A stretch of 64,000 nucleotides of DNA from Kiritimatiellota bacterium B12222 (GCA_029719485.1 CP120722.1:2356001-2420000); one strand, 5' to 3'. Shown: positions 32,899-42,103, numbered from the stretch's first letter. The notes: a model not told the origin generated them from the letters alone. Numbers and translations: made by a program.

Positions 32899-34656
32899 TT
32901 AGGGGTTGGCCGTTAATTCTCGCCACAAATCGGTCATCGCGCGTTGTATGCCGTATTCACGAATTTGAGATCGATTGCCCCCTGAGAGGTATTTGCGTAC
33001 GCGGGTCCCTTGTTTGCCGGAAATCCCCACGTAGAACAGGCCCACAGGTTTTTCTTCACTGCCTCCGCCAGGGCCCGCAATGCCGGTGATGCTCACGCCC
33101 CAATCGGAGTTAAAACGTTTCCGAACGCCTTCGGCCATTTGTTGGGCGACTTCTTCTGAGACGGCGCCCACTTTTTCCAAGGTATCGGCAGAAACATCTA
33201 AGGCGTTGATTTTCACTTCATTGGCATAGGCGATGATCCCCCCCAAGAAATAATCAGAGCTTCCGGGGACTGAACTGATGCGTTCCCCGATGCCCCCAGC
33301 GGTGCATGATTCTGCTACGGCAATATTCTCACCCCGGTTTTTGAGTTTTTCACTCAGTTCGATTTCGATGAAGTCCCCGGTTTCATTTAGGATGTCTTGT
33401 CCGAAGGCTTTCAGGGTCTGGGCTTTGAGTTCGGTTACGCGATCGATGGTGCCGGTGAAGCGAAGTTCGACAGAGCCTGGCGTTGAGCAGTAGGCGATCT
33501 GGACTTCACGGAAGTTGTTCATTTTGTGTACTTTATCTTGAATCGCTGATTCGCTTTGTCCCACAATTCTGAATATGGCCTGGTGGTGGTCGCGACGGGT
33601 AATGGCCTGTTCTAGCCAAGGGCGTACGGCGCTTTCGAGCAGACCGTCGAGTTCGCGGGGAGGGCCGGGTAGGAGCCATAAATGTCGGCTGGTACTAAGT
33701 TTTAAATGCTGTGCGGGAGCGATACCTACGGGATTCATGTAGACGGTGGCCCCTTCGATCACTTGGGCTTGGCGTCGCTGTTTTTTCGTGGGTGTACGGC
33801 GCAATTGCACAAAATAATTGGTTAAATGTTCATCGGCTTTGGCATGATCAATCACCTTGCGGTGTAATCCACGTGCCACGGCTTCACGGGTTTGGTCATC
33901 GTCGGTAGGGCCCAAACCGCCGGTAACAATGACCAAATCGGTGCGGCTTACGGCTTCTAAAACCATGTCTTCAATGGCGGTGGGGTTATCCGGCAAGACG
34001 GTTTCCCGAATCATGGGGATTCCGAAAGAGGTGAGCAGTGCGCCCAAACGAAAGCCATGTTGATTGAGGGTGCGTCCCTGCAACAACTCTGAACCGGTGG
34101 TGATCACTTCAGCACTGCGAATGACCAAAGGATCTTCGGGACTGTACTCATACAACCGTTCGATCCAGCCCGCAATAAAGCGTTTTTGGTCAACCGTAAT
34201 ATTGGTTTCCATATGGGATTTGACGTGTTCGATGGAATCTTCGATCGAGGTGTGTTGAATCACGGCGACCAAACAGGCAATTACCACCGAGCTACGTCCG
34301 ACGCCCGCATGACAATGCACCACAATGCGCTCTCCATCTCTGAGACGTTGGGCGATGTCTGGAATCAGTTGATCCATGTCCCCATGTCCCGGCTGCAGAA
34401 AATCGATCATGGGGAATTGGGTAACCGCGATTTTATGCTTTTTGTACAGTTTTTTGAGGTCTTTTTTGCAGCGTTTTTTGATTTCACTGTCACTGAGCAA
34501 GATCACTGCGCGTTGGATTTCCTCCTGTTTGAAAAAACGAAAAACCCGATCGCTGTCGTAACGACCATAAGGCATGGGGCTCACATACAGCTCTCCCCTT
34601 ACATGTAAGGGGATGTGGGTAAAGCTGGTGTTGGTGGAGGATAAAGGTTCAAACAT
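32899..34656 (-). CDS. Dual-specificity-type phosphatase fused to CinA
   Basis: 585 residues. Residues 1-~175 are a cysteine-dependent phosphatase with VVHCHAGVGRSSVVIACLVA, nucleophile Cys115 and Arg121 (CX5R), and a general-acid candidate Asp85 (FPMIDFLQPG). Residues ~180-420 are the COG1058/MoCF-like domain of CinA (SAEVITTGSELLQGRTLNQHG, TGGLGPTDDDQTREAVA, LLPGPPREL). Residues ~430-585 are the NMN deamidase (PncC) domain (AVAESCTAGGIGERIS, GSSDYFLGGIIAYANEVK, GIAGPGGGSEEKPVGLFY). CinA removes NMN and supports pyridine nucleotide salvage; the phosphatase fusion is unusual. Located 3 bases downstream of rseP. Confidence 0.88.
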   Translation of the reverse strand: MFEPLSSTNTSFTHIPLHVRGELYVSPMPYGRYDSDRVFRFFKQEEIQRAVILLSDSEIKKRCKKDLKKLYKKHKIAVTQFPMIDFLQPGHGDMDQLIPDIAQRLRDGERIVVHCHAGVGRSSVVIACLVAVIQHTSIEDSIEHVKSHMETNITVDQKRFIAGWIERLYEYSPEDPLVIRSAEVITTGSELLQGRTLNQHGFRLGALLTSFGIPMIRETVLPDNPTAIEDMVLEAVSRTDLVIVTGGLGPTDDDQTREAVARGLHRKVIDHAKADEHLTNYFVQLRRTPTKKQRRQAQVIEGATVYMNPVGIAPAQHLKLSTSRHLWLLPGPPRELDGLLESAVRPWLEQAITRRDHHQAIFRIVGQSESAIQDKVHKMNNFREVQIAYCSTPGSVELRFTGTIDRVTELKAQTLKAFGQDILNETGDFIEIELSEKLKNRGENIAVAESCTAGGIGERISSVPGSSDYFLGGIIAYANEVKINALDVSADTLEKVGAVSEEVAQQMAEGVRKRFNSDWGVSITGIAGPGGGSEEKPVGLFYVGISGKQGTRVRKYLSGGNRSQIREYGIQRAMTDLWRELTANP

Positions 34657-34659
34657 ACT

Positions 34660-36117
34660 TTAGGGCATCACTGCGTCTGTTTCTGTAGTGTCTGTCGCCT
34701 CGGGTGCGTCGGCTTCAGGTGTCGCGGTTTCTGCCGCGACGGGTTCATCAAATGAATGATTCAATTTGCGGATCAGTACGACATCACGAAAGCTCAAATA
34801 CACCATGGTGGTGATCAAAATAACCACCATGGCATTGGCCATGGCCATAATGAGTTTGGGATAGATTTTGCGACCGGTAATGATCTCAAACAAGGCGACC
34901 ATAATATGACCACCGTCCAAAATAATCAGGGGCAATAAGTTGATGATGGCCAAGTTGATGTTGATCAGGGCCGTGAACCAAAGGGCCTGCATGGGATGCA
35001 TTTTCACTTGGGTGTGCATGCCATTTAAGATCATGACGGGACCACCGACGCCTTGGGCCGCTTTTTTGACTTCTTGACGACGGGTGAAGGCTTTGAGGGT
35101 TCTAAAAATGGATCCTTGGAAGTAGTCAATTTGACTCAAGGGGGTAGGGTGAACGGTTTCAAATTCCCCTTGGAGCATGATGCCAACCAGCCATTGCTGA
35201 TGATCTTCATTCCATTCCGGCGCCACTTGAATGGTGCGGGTTTCGTCACTGCCTTTGGCTTGAACAACGATGGTGACGGCTTCGCCTTCGGCCCCTTGTA
35301 CTTCATTAATGAATACCGTGGATTCATTGATGTCTTTGCCGTTGATCGAGATCAAGCGGTCATGATCCAGCATGCCGGCTCGTTGGGCGGGGGAGTCAGG
35401 AGAGATACTAAAGGCTTCAATAAACAACAAATCGCTTTCGATGGGATAGACGCCCAGTATTTGTCTAAATCCAAGCGAATTGAGTTCGGTAGGAATGTCG
35501 TAGAGGTTGACTACTTCATTCTCACGAATCACTTGCATGTTGATGTTATCATTGAGCATGGAAGAAATTTGCACATCCGCCCAAAATTTAATCCTGTCGT
35601 TATTGATTTTACGGATGAGATCGCCTTCGCGCAAACCTGCCTCATAGGCGGGTGTTTCCATTTCAACCGTGCCGACGAGTGCAGGTCCGGGGCCTGGATC
35701 CGCAGGTTTACCGACCACCCACACGATGGTGGCGAGGATAAAGGCGGCCAGGACATTCATAAAGGGACCGGCGATTGCAATAATGATCCGTTTATAAGGG
35801 GCAATGGGTTCTAACACGCCTTTGGCGGCATCTTCGTTTTCAAACGCGGACCCCGTAATATCCATTTGAGGCAGGGCCACATAGCCACCGATGGGTAACA
35901 ACGAAATTTTGTAGACCACGCCGTTGACGGTTTTTTGCCACAGTGCAGGTCCCATACCAATGGAAAAGGCATCAATGCGCAGCCCAAACCATTTTGCAGT
36001 GAGGAAGTGTCCTAATTCGTGTACCAAAACGGTACCTCCAAATAACAACAGCACCGCACCAATTGAGAGAATTAAGGGCCAAAGGGTATCAGTAATAAAA
36101 GCAAGAATTTCGATCAT
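34660..36117 (-). CDS. rseP: Site-2 intramembrane metalloprotease RseP
   Basis: 485 residues from the ATG at 36117, which gives MIEILAFITDTLW; an in-frame extension upstream lacks support. Zinc motif VLVHELGHFLTAKWFG (His33, Glu34, His37) lies in the first membrane helix, and NLLPLIILDGGHIMVALFE in the third holds the Asp ligand. Two PDZ domains separate them (ETPAYEAGLREGDLIRKINN and DSPAQRAGMLDHDRLISING). The C-terminal ~35 residues are Ala/Thr/Glu-rich. RseP cleaves anti-sigma factors and signal peptides in the inner membrane; the metal-operon anti-sigma nearby is a possible but unproven client. Confidence 0.93.
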   Translation of the reverse strand: MIEILAFITDTLWPLILSIGAVLLLFGGTVLVHELGHFLTAKWFGLRIDAFSIGMGPALWQKTVNGVVYKISLLPIGGYVALPQMDITGSAFENEDAAKGVLEPIAPYKRIIIAIAGPFMNVLAAFILATIVWVVGKPADPGPGPALVGTVEMETPAYEAGLREGDLIRKINNDRIKFWADVQISSMLNDNINMQVIRENEVVNLYDIPTELNSLGFRQILGVYPIESDLLFIEAFSISPDSPAQRAGMLDHDRLISINGKDINESTVFINEVQGAEGEAVTIVVQAKGSDETRTIQVAPEWNEDHQQWLVGIMLQGEFETVHPTPLSQIDYFQGSIFRTLKAFTRRQEVKKAAQGVGGPVMILNGMHTQVKMHPMQALWFTALININLAIINLLPLIILDGGHIMVALFEIITGRKIYPKLIMAMANAMVVILITTMVYLSFRDVVLIRKLNHSFDEPVAAETATPEADAPEATDTTETDAVMP

Positions 36118-36311
36118 AGAGTATTTCCTAACAGGGCGATGAGGAACATCCATTCTTTTTACAGAAAATCAACTATGGAGATAAGGCTTTGCAGGCGGGG
36201 AAGGGCTTGCATGAACGCTGAGGTCCATATTTATATTTCCTATCCTAGCTAAATAATCGCTGAATTGATTTGCCAATGACTATAAACGTATGCTAGAAGC
36301 CCCGCCTATTC

Positions 36312-36348
36312 GCGGAAAATGCTTCCGCACTGCCGAATCTTTTTCGGC
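36312..36348 (+). promoter_or_regulatory. Two stable hairpins in the helicase leader
   Basis: In the 300-base gap between rseP and the helicase (36118-36417), two perfect 6-bp hairpins lie in tandem: gcggaa/ttccgc (36312-36328) and gccgaa/ttcggc (36332-36348), each with a 5-base loop. They would form in the mRNA leader of the helicase. Structured leaders are common autoregulatory sites for DEAD-box helicase genes, but here this is inference. Confidence 0.4.
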
Positions 36349-36417
36349 CCTTTGCTTTCCACGTGTCCGGCGGGTTGTGAGCGGTAATTTAATTCATCCC
36401 GGACTTGGAAAATATAC

Positions 36418-37770
36418 ATGACATCTTCTATACTGACGTCTCAGACGTCTGACTCATCTGTGCGCCCTGAACAGGGAACTTCTTCACTGCAAGGCGCTTT
36501 CAACCAACTTTCTCCCAACTTACAACGTTGTGTGAAGGAAGCGGGGTACACCACGCCTACGCCTATTCAGGAACAATCCATTCCGATTATTGCTGCCGGG
36601 AAAGATTTGATTGGTACCGCTCAGACCGGTACCGGCAAAACGGCAGCCTTTACCTTGCCCATTCTGAAACTTTTGGAAGGGAATCCGGTTAAAGTGCATA
36701 AAGGCTCTCCCCGGGTATTGATTTTGGCGCCGACCCGTGAGTTGGCGGCTCAAATTGGTCAGAGCATTGAAACCTATGGACGCTTTCTTAACTTAAGACA
36801 TGCTGTGATCTTTGGGGGCGTAAACCAATTTCACCAAGTGAAACAATTAAACCAAGGTATTGATATTTTGGTGGCGACTCCCGGTCGTTTGTTGGACTTG
36901 ATGAACCAAAATTATATTCGACTCAACAAAGTGGAAATCTTTGTGTTGGACGAAATGGACCGTATGTTGGATATGGGTTTCATTCGCGACATTAAAAAAG
37001 TGTTGCAGGATGTGCCTGAAAAACGTCAGACCTTGTTTTTCTCTGCAACCATGTCGCGTCCTATTGAACAATTGGCGTCAACCATGGTTCGCAATCCGGA
37101 ACGGGTGTCTATTACGCCTGACAAACCCACGGTAGAACGTATCGATCAAAAAGTGCTGTTTATTCAGCCCGGCAACAAAATGAAAATGTTGGTGAAATTG
37201 ATCCGCGAGCAAAAGATCGAAAAAGTGATTGTGTTCACGCAGATGAAACACGCGGCCAATAAAGTGGTTGAGCAATTGAGTGATGCGGGAATTCCTGCGG
37301 CGGCGATTCATGGCAATAAAAGTCAAGCGGCCCGTACCAAAGCGTTGGACGGATTCAAACGTGGACGTTTTCAAGTATTGGCTGCGACGGATGTGGCAGC
37401 CCGTGGCATTGATATTGATGACGTGAGTCACGTTGTAAATTACGATATGCCTGTTGAAGCTGAAACCTATGTGCATCGGATTGGTCGTACGGCCCGTGCG
37501 GGTGCCGAGGGTGATGCCATTTCATTCGTATCGCCTGAAGATCGTTCTTACTTAAATTCGGTTGAGAAATTGATTGGGATGGAGATCCCCAGCGATCTCG
37601 AGCATGAGTTCCACAGTGATGAAGCACGGTATTCGACCTTGAAGCCTAAAGTGCCGGGTCGTGGTCGTAGTGGAGGCGGTGGACGGAATAACAACCGTAG
37701 TCGTACCCGTCCTGAAAATCGTCGTGGTCGTCAAGGAAGTTCCGCACCACGCGGTCGTCGGACACGATAA
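36418..37770 (+). CDS. DEAD-box RNA helicase (RhlE-like)
   Basis: 450 residues. Motifs in order: Q motif (YTTPTPIQEQSIP), I (AQTGTGKTAAF), Ia (APTRELAAQI), Ib (TPGRLLDL), II, III (FSATMSRP), IV (VIVFTQMK), V (ATDVAARGIDI), VI (HRIGRTARAG). Motif II reads DEMD instead of DEAD; the metal-contacting Asp-Glu is kept, so activity is expected. The last ~50 residues are a basic, Gly/Arg-rich tail (RGRSGGGGRNNNRSRTR) typical of RNA-binding helicase tails. It unwinds RNA in ribosome assembly, decay or cold adaptation. A bidirectional terminator follows. Confidence 0.93.
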   Translation: MTSSILTSQTSDSSVRPEQGTSSLQGAFNQLSPNLQRCVKEAGYTTPTPIQEQSIPIIAAGKDLIGTAQTGTGKTAAFTLPILKLLEGNPVKVHKGSPRVLILAPTRELAAQIGQSIETYGRFLNLRHAVIFGGVNQFHQVKQLNQGIDILVATPGRLLDLMNQNYIRLNKVEIFVLDEMDRMLDMGFIRDIKKVLQDVPEKRQTLFFSATMSRPIEQLASTMVRNPERVSITPDKPTVERIDQKVLFIQPGNKMKMLVKLIREQKIEKVIVFTQMKHAANKVVEQLSDAGIPAAAIHGNKSQAARTKALDGFKRGRFQVLAATDVAARGIDIDDVSHVVNYDMPVEAETYVHRIGRTARAGAEGDAISFVSPEDRSYLNSVEKLIGMEIPSDLEHEFHSDEARYSTLKPKVPGRGRSGGGGRNNNRSRTRPENRRGRQGSSAPRGRRTR

Positions 37771-37794
37771 GCTTCACACGAAAGCTACAAAAAG

Positions 37795-37826
37795 AAACCC
37801 GTGCTGTTTTGCACGGGTTTTCTTTT
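37795..37826. terminator. Bidirectional terminator between helicase and RsmB-like genes
   Basis: aaacccgtgc (37795-37804) pairs with gcacgggttt (37811-37820) around a 6-base loop; tctttt follows on the plus strand and ctttttg on the minus strand. The genes converge here. A second short hairpin, cagggct/agccctg (37839-37854), lies on the RsmB side. Confidence 0.85.
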
Positions 37827-37880
37827 ATCATGATCACTCAGGGCTGGAGCCCTGGGTGATCTCAGGTGGCTGGACCTGGG

Positions 37881-39149
37881 TTACTTTTTCACGAATTTCG
37901 CGATGTACATGCCGTCACCTTTGGTTTCACCGGGGAGCAGGCTGACGCTACCTTCGGTGGCTTCGCCGGTAAGGGGATGCGCAAAAGGAGAGAGGCTGAA
38001 CTCAGGATGAGCGGCCAAGAATTCCTCGGTGACTTCGATGCTTTCGGTTTTGCATAAGCTGCAGACCGCATAGACCAAAACGCTTCCGCTTTTCAGGGCA
38101 GGGGAAAGAGCATCCAGCATTTTGAGCTGACGGCGTTTACCTTGTTGAATGTCGGAGGCTTCTGTGCGCCAGGGTGCATCGGGGTTACGACTCCAGGTTC
38201 CTGTACCGGAACAGGGGGCATCCACCAAAATACCGTGAAAGTCCACGTTGGGGAATTTTAAATCCGGCTTCAGTAAATCCAGTACGTAACGACGAACCTT
38301 GCTCAAGCCATGACGACGTCCGCGCCGAATGAGTTCGCTTAAAACTTCTTCGCGACGATCGGTGCAGGTTAAATCGACATTGCGATCGGCGTAATCCAAA
38401 ATTTGTAAACTCTTGCCACCATTGCCGCAGCAGGCATCCCACCAGTGCTGTTCCGCTTGTGGATCACAAATGCGAACCACTTGCTGACTGCTGAGATCTT
38501 GAATTTCTAAAGAGCCGGGATGCGCTTGCATCCAGCGACTGACTTTACCTGCGTCATCAAATGCGTAAGCGCAAGGGGAGGCTTCTCCAGCCCATTCGGC
38601 ACCGTCTTCGATGAGTTTGTCATGCAATTCAGCTCGCGCATCTTTGTCGACGCGCAACCAAGTGGGAGGACGTTGAAAATGTTCTGCGAGGCGGTCGTTA
38701 TAGTCACCTAAGTGGCTGGTTTGTTCTTTCCACCAAACGGGAAGCCATTGATCTACGGCAGGTAAGTCAATGGACAGAGCCTGTTCAACCGCCGCTTTGC
38801 GACCGGCCAAATCCAGCTCGGGGTCAATTTCAGGAACCTCTAAAGATAACTCAGCCATCAGTGCCCGGAAGGCGGGAGGCCATTCGCGGGCTTCGAGGGC
38901 CCATGCCACACAAAGACCTTTGGCCAAGGGCAGATCACCCACGGCGCCATGCCAGCGAAACCAGCTAAACACGGCGTCACGAATCAAACGACGATCCCGG
39001 CTGCCATATTTTTTATTGCCGGCAATTAAATTGTTGAGCACCCGGTCAGCAGGTTGTCCTTCACGAACTCCGGCTTCCGTAGCTTCTAACATTGCGAGAA
39101 TGACGGCCGCTTGGCGCGGGGCCCATGCGGGAAGGGGATCGGTACTCAT
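37881..39149 (-). CDS. RsmB/NSUN-type RNA cytosine-C5 methyltransferase
   Basis: 422 residues. Residues 1-~145 resemble the helical NusB-like/N1 region. The Rossmann methyltransferase starts near 230 with DACCGNGGKSLQILDYA (SAM-binding motif I). VDAPCSGTGTWSRNPDAPWR carries the motif IV Cys, and YAVCSLCKTESIEVTEEFL carries the motif VI catalytic Cys, so both catalytic Cys residues are present. It should methylate a cytosine in rRNA (or tRNA). It overlaps the next upstream gene by 4 bases. Confidence 0.87.
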   Translation of the reverse strand: MSTDPLPAWAPRQAAVILAMLEATEAGVREGQPADRVLNNLIAGNKKYGSRDRRLIRDAVFSWFRWHGAVGDLPLAKGLCVAWALEAREWPPAFRALMAELSLEVPEIDPELDLAGRKAAVEQALSIDLPAVDQWLPVWWKEQTSHLGDYNDRLAEHFQRPPTWLRVDKDARAELHDKLIEDGAEWAGEASPCAYAFDDAGKVSRWMQAHPGSLEIQDLSSQQVVRICDPQAEQHWWDACCGNGGKSLQILDYADRNVDLTCTDRREEVLSELIRRGRRHGLSKVRRYVLDLLKPDLKFPNVDFHGILVDAPCSGTGTWSRNPDAPWRTEASDIQQGKRRQLKMLDALSPALKSGSVLVYAVCSLCKTESIEVTEEFLAAHPEFSLSPFAHPLTGEATEGSVSLLPGETKGDGMYIAKFVKK

Positions 39150-40141
39150 ATTAACCTCTTTACTGATTCTGCAGCGTTTACTTCTTCGGTGAGATCAAAC
39201 GCTGAAATGTTTTGTCCGTCTACGGTAAGTTCGGGATTGGATGCCAGTTCTTTTAGGCGATCTTCGCTGATGCCCGCTGCGAGTAGTTGTGCACCAAAAA
39301 TGGTATCGGAAAGTTCTAAGCGGCTTTCTTTATCGTGATCGGTGAAGAAGCGTTGTAATTCCACCATGCCTTCAAGAGGGCCTGCGGATAAATGAACACC
39401 ATTGGAACCTTGATTGACGTCTTTTAAGTTGAATACGTCTTTGTGGGCCAATAATTCGGCACGAATGCTGCCCGCTTCGGCTTTGGAGGGGTCGGTGCTG
39501 CCTGTAAGTTGGGTGCGAAGAACGTCCCAGTCCTGATTTGACCGGCATTCGGCAGCGATGATGGCGCGTCCGGGGGTGGTAAAAGGGACCAATTGGAAGG
39601 CGTGGAAAGGATTCAAAACCAAAAAGAGTTCGCCATCCAATTTCAAGCGCATGCAGTAACTGCCTCCACCCAATTTGGTGGTGCCGAGGTTATCGCTTAA
39701 GGTGCAAAGAGAGAGGGGGGTGAATTCAGGTTGGGCCTGCAGGAATTGATGACCACCCAATACTTGCGCACCGTTGGCCAAGTCTTCTGCAAAAACTTCA
39801 TGCAATTTTTCCCGTGCCTGCTCGGTGAGTGCGGCTTCGCCATTTTTGCTGATGGCGTTAATGACGCCGTAATGCTGATCCATAATGGCATTTTTTGCCA
39901 AATAGGCGGCAGGGAGAATCCGAATGGCATGAACACTTACATCAAAATGATTCAACCGTTCACAGGTCATCTTCAAGATACCGCCCACATCTACATTTTC
40001 ATGTTGAGCGGTGACTTCGGGTTTCAAAAATAATAGAAATTGATGGGTGTCGCTCTCGACAGGTTTTTCGTATGGCGCAACCCAATGGGCTTTTTGGGTT
40101 TCCAAAGTAGTGTTGAATGCGTCAAGCATGGGGGTTTTCAT
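39146..40141 (-). CDS. Divergent nucleoside-diphosphate-kinase-like protein
   Basis: 331 residues from the ATG at 40141, which has a ggaga site; an ATG 12 bases upstream is less likely. The first part, FLLFLKPEVTAQ...VGGILKMTCERLNHFDVSVHAIRIL, follows the NDP kinase start (IKPD...G.I...E...). Much later, LTGSTDPSKAEAGSIRAEL and NGVHLSAGPLEGMVELQRFF match GATDP..A.PGTIR and N..HGSDS.E.A..E...FF of NDP kinases, with His at the catalytic position. The two halves are separated by about 110 extra residues, giving more than twice the usual 140-residue length. Enzymatic activity is uncertain. It overlaps the RsmB-like gene by 4 bases. Confidence 0.6.
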   Translation of the reverse strand: MKTPMLDAFNTTLETQKAHWVAPYEKPVESDTHQFLLFLKPEVTAQHENVDVGGILKMTCERLNHFDVSVHAIRILPAAYLAKNAIMDQHYGVINAISKNGEAALTEQAREKLHEVFAEDLANGAQVLGGHQFLQAQPEFTPLSLCTLSDNLGTTKLGGGSYCMRLKLDGELFLVLNPFHAFQLVPFTTPGRAIIAAECRSNQDWDVLRTQLTGSTDPSKAEAGSIRAELLAHKDVFNLKDVNQGSNGVHLSAGPLEGMVELQRFFTDHDKESRLELSDTIFGAQLLAAGISEDRLKELASNPELTVDGQNISAFDLTEEVNAAESVKRLI

Positions 40142-40221
40142 AAAAGTCTCCAAAGGGGGATTCCGAGGGTCGGAAGGAAAAAATCCGCCTTTTCCGAGGG
40201 TCGGAAAAGGGGATGTGAAAG

Positions 40222-40298
40222 TGGTGGGCCCGGCCGGACTCGAACCGACGACCTAGAAATTATGAGTTTCCAGCTCTAACCAACTGAGCTACAGGCCC
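40222..40298 (-). tRNA. tRNA-Met (CAT), elongator type
   Basis: A full cloverleaf on the minus strand: 7-bp acceptor stem GGGCCTG/CGGGCCC, D arm GCTC...GAGC, anticodon loop CTCATAA with anticodon CAT, five-base variable loop AGGTC, T arm GTCGG-TTCGAGT-CCGGC, discriminator A and encoded CCA. A paired 1-72 G-C base pair argues against initiator tRNA. It could instead be tRNA-Ile2 with modified C34, but nothing here shows that. Confidence 0.93.
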
Positions 40299-40354
40299 GT
40301 GAGCGGTTTTCCTTAGTGAACTTTATCGTGAATGCAAGGGCAAAGCCTTACAGC

Positions 40355-42103
40355 TTAAAGCGGTTTGAGGATGGCAACCGTATGACCGGATTTCAGCTCG
40401 TCGTCTTTTTTCACGCACAGTTCTGCTAAAATACAATGTTCGGGAGCGTTGACGACCCTATTTCCTTTGTGGGTTTTGAGAATGAGCAAAGTATCGCCAG
40501 GTTTAAGAATTTCGCCGGGAATGGCTTTAAGTTGCAACACGGATCCGTCAGTGAGGAGGTTGAGTCTCACTTTTTCTCTGAGTCCTTTCCCTTTTTGGAC
40601 TTTGGGGGCTGGTGTTTCTTTTGGGGGAAGCGTTTCTGAGGGAGAGGCCTCTTTGAGAGGGGATGCTGCGGACGGTGTGGGTGCAGGCGTTGGAGCGGCG
40701 GCGGGTTCATTCTTACGTACCGCGGTGGTGGCATCTCCTTTGAGGAAGGTGATGCCTTTTGCCCCACAACTTGCGACGATGAAGATGTTCTCGTCGTTTA
40801 CCGTTAAGTCATGGTCTTTGAGTGTTTGGGTAACCGCTTTGATCCCGCGTTTGGGATCTGCGTTATTGAGATCGATGGGGTGTTCTGTGGTGGGAGGGAG
40901 ATGGAGTTGTTCCGAGGCTTTGGCGATCAATTCCGGATCTGCAGGCACAGGAGTTTTGCCAAAATATCCTAAGATCATTTTACCGAAAGGTTCAGATATT
41001 TTTTCCCAGGGGCCGAACATCACATTGCTAAAGGCCTGTTGGAAATAGAATTGGGAAACCGGGGTGACGGAGGTGCCGAATCCTCCGCGGGAAACCACTT
41101 CGCCCATGGCACGGATAATTTCAGGATATTTATCCATGATGCCATTGTCCCGTAGCATTTGGGTGTTGGCGGTGAGCGCGCCTCCGGGCATGGGGCACCA
41201 TGGAATGATGGGTTCGATGCGGGTGGCTTCCGGAGGTAAGAAATAGTCTTTCATGCAGTCTTGGAAGGTTTCTTCGACGGCACGAATTTTATCAACATCT
41301 ATATCCAATTGATAGTCGGTATGGCGCAGGGCGTGCCACATGGTGAGTACGTCGGGTTGGCAGGTGCCTCCGGAGCAGGGGGCGAGGGAGAGGTCGATAG
41401 CGTTGGCCCCCGCATCCAGGGCCGCTTTGTTGCAGCAGACGGCGGTGCCTGCGGTGTCGTGGGTGTGAAAGTGAATATAGGTGTTGTCGGGCAACATTTT
41501 ACGGGCCCGTTTGATGGTCTCGTATACCACGGCAGGCGTGGCGGTGCCACTGGCATCTTTAAAGCAGACGGAGTCGTAGGGGAGGCCTGAATCTAAAATT
41601 TCTTTGAGGGTTTTCTCGTAAAAATCTGGATCATGTGCGCCTTCACATCCGGGAGGCAGGGCCATAAGGGTTACGCAAACCTGGTGTTTGAGTCCGTGTT
41701 GGGTGATGGATTTTGCGGAGTCGAGCAGGTTGTGGTAGTCGTTGAGGGCGTCGAAGTTACGAATGGTGGTCATGCCATGTTTTTTAAATAGCTTGGCATG
41801 GAGATCGACGATGTCTGCGGGTTGTGAGTCGAGGGCAACCACATTGACGCCTCGGGCGAGGGTTTGCAGGTTCGCATCGGGCCCGGCCGCTTCACGAAAG
41901 CGATCCATCATATCAAAGGCGTCTTCATTGCAGTAAAAATAGAGGGACTGATAACGTGCACCTCCTCCTGCTTCAAAATAACGAATGCCGGCATCTCTGG
42001 CGGCTTCAACCGCGGGAATAAAGTCATCAGTGAAGACGCGTGCACCATATACAGATTGAAAACCGTCACGAAAGGCGGTCAGCATAAAGTCGATATTTTT
42101 CAT
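40355..42103 (-). CDS. Oxaloacetate decarboxylase alpha / pyruvate carboxylase B-like protein with atypical biotin site
   Basis: 582 residues. The carboxyltransferase TIM barrel (1-~300) has LTAFRDGFQSVYGARVF, VCFKDASGTATP with the carboxyl-accepting Lys, and YIHFHTHDTAGTAVCCNKAALDAGANAIDLS with the metal-binding His pair. The helical PYC/OadA domain follows, then a Pro/Ala-rich linker (~470-515). The C-terminal biotinyl-type domain reads LKPGDTLLILKTHKGNRVVNAPEHCILAELCVKKDDEL: the usual AMKM around the biotinylated Lys is THKG, so a Lys remains but its flanking Met residues are lost. No beta or gamma subunit lies nearby. Whether the protein is biotinylated is doubtful. Confidence 0.85.
   Translation of the reverse strand: MKNIDFMLTAFRDGFQSVYGARVFTDDFIPAVEAARDAGIRYFEAGGGARYQSLYFYCNEDAFDMMDRFREAAGPDANLQTLARGVNVVALDSQPADIVDLHAKLFKKHGMTTIRNFDALNDYHNLLDSAKSITQHGLKHQVCVTLMALPPGCEGAHDPDFYEKTLKEILDSGLPYDSVCFKDASGTATPAVVYETIKRARKMLPDNTYIHFHTHDTAGTAVCCNKAALDAGANAIDLSLAPCSGGTCQPDVLTMWHALRHTDYQLDIDVDKIRAVEETFQDCMKDYFLPPEATRIEPIIPWCPMPGGALTANTQMLRDNGIMDKYPEIIRAMGEVVSRGGFGTSVTPVSQFYFQQAFSNVMFGPWEKISEPFGKMILGYFGKTPVPADPELIAKASEQLHLPPTTEHPIDLNNADPKRGIKAVTQTLKDHDLTVNDENIFIVASCGAKGITFLKGDATTAVRKNEPAAAPTPAPTPSAASPLKEASPSETLPPKETPAPKVQKGKGLREKVRLNLLTDGSVLQLKAIPGEILKPGDTLLILKTHKGNRVVNAPEHCILAELCVKKDDELKSGHTVAILKPL

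Noticed and set aside
35053..35814. Plus-strand open frame of 253 codons
   Set aside because: Antisense to rseP, which has complete zinc and PDZ motifs.
40047..40279. Plus-strand frames running into the tRNA-Met gene
   Set aside because: They end in the translated tRNA string GPAGLEPTT or similar, a well-known artefact.
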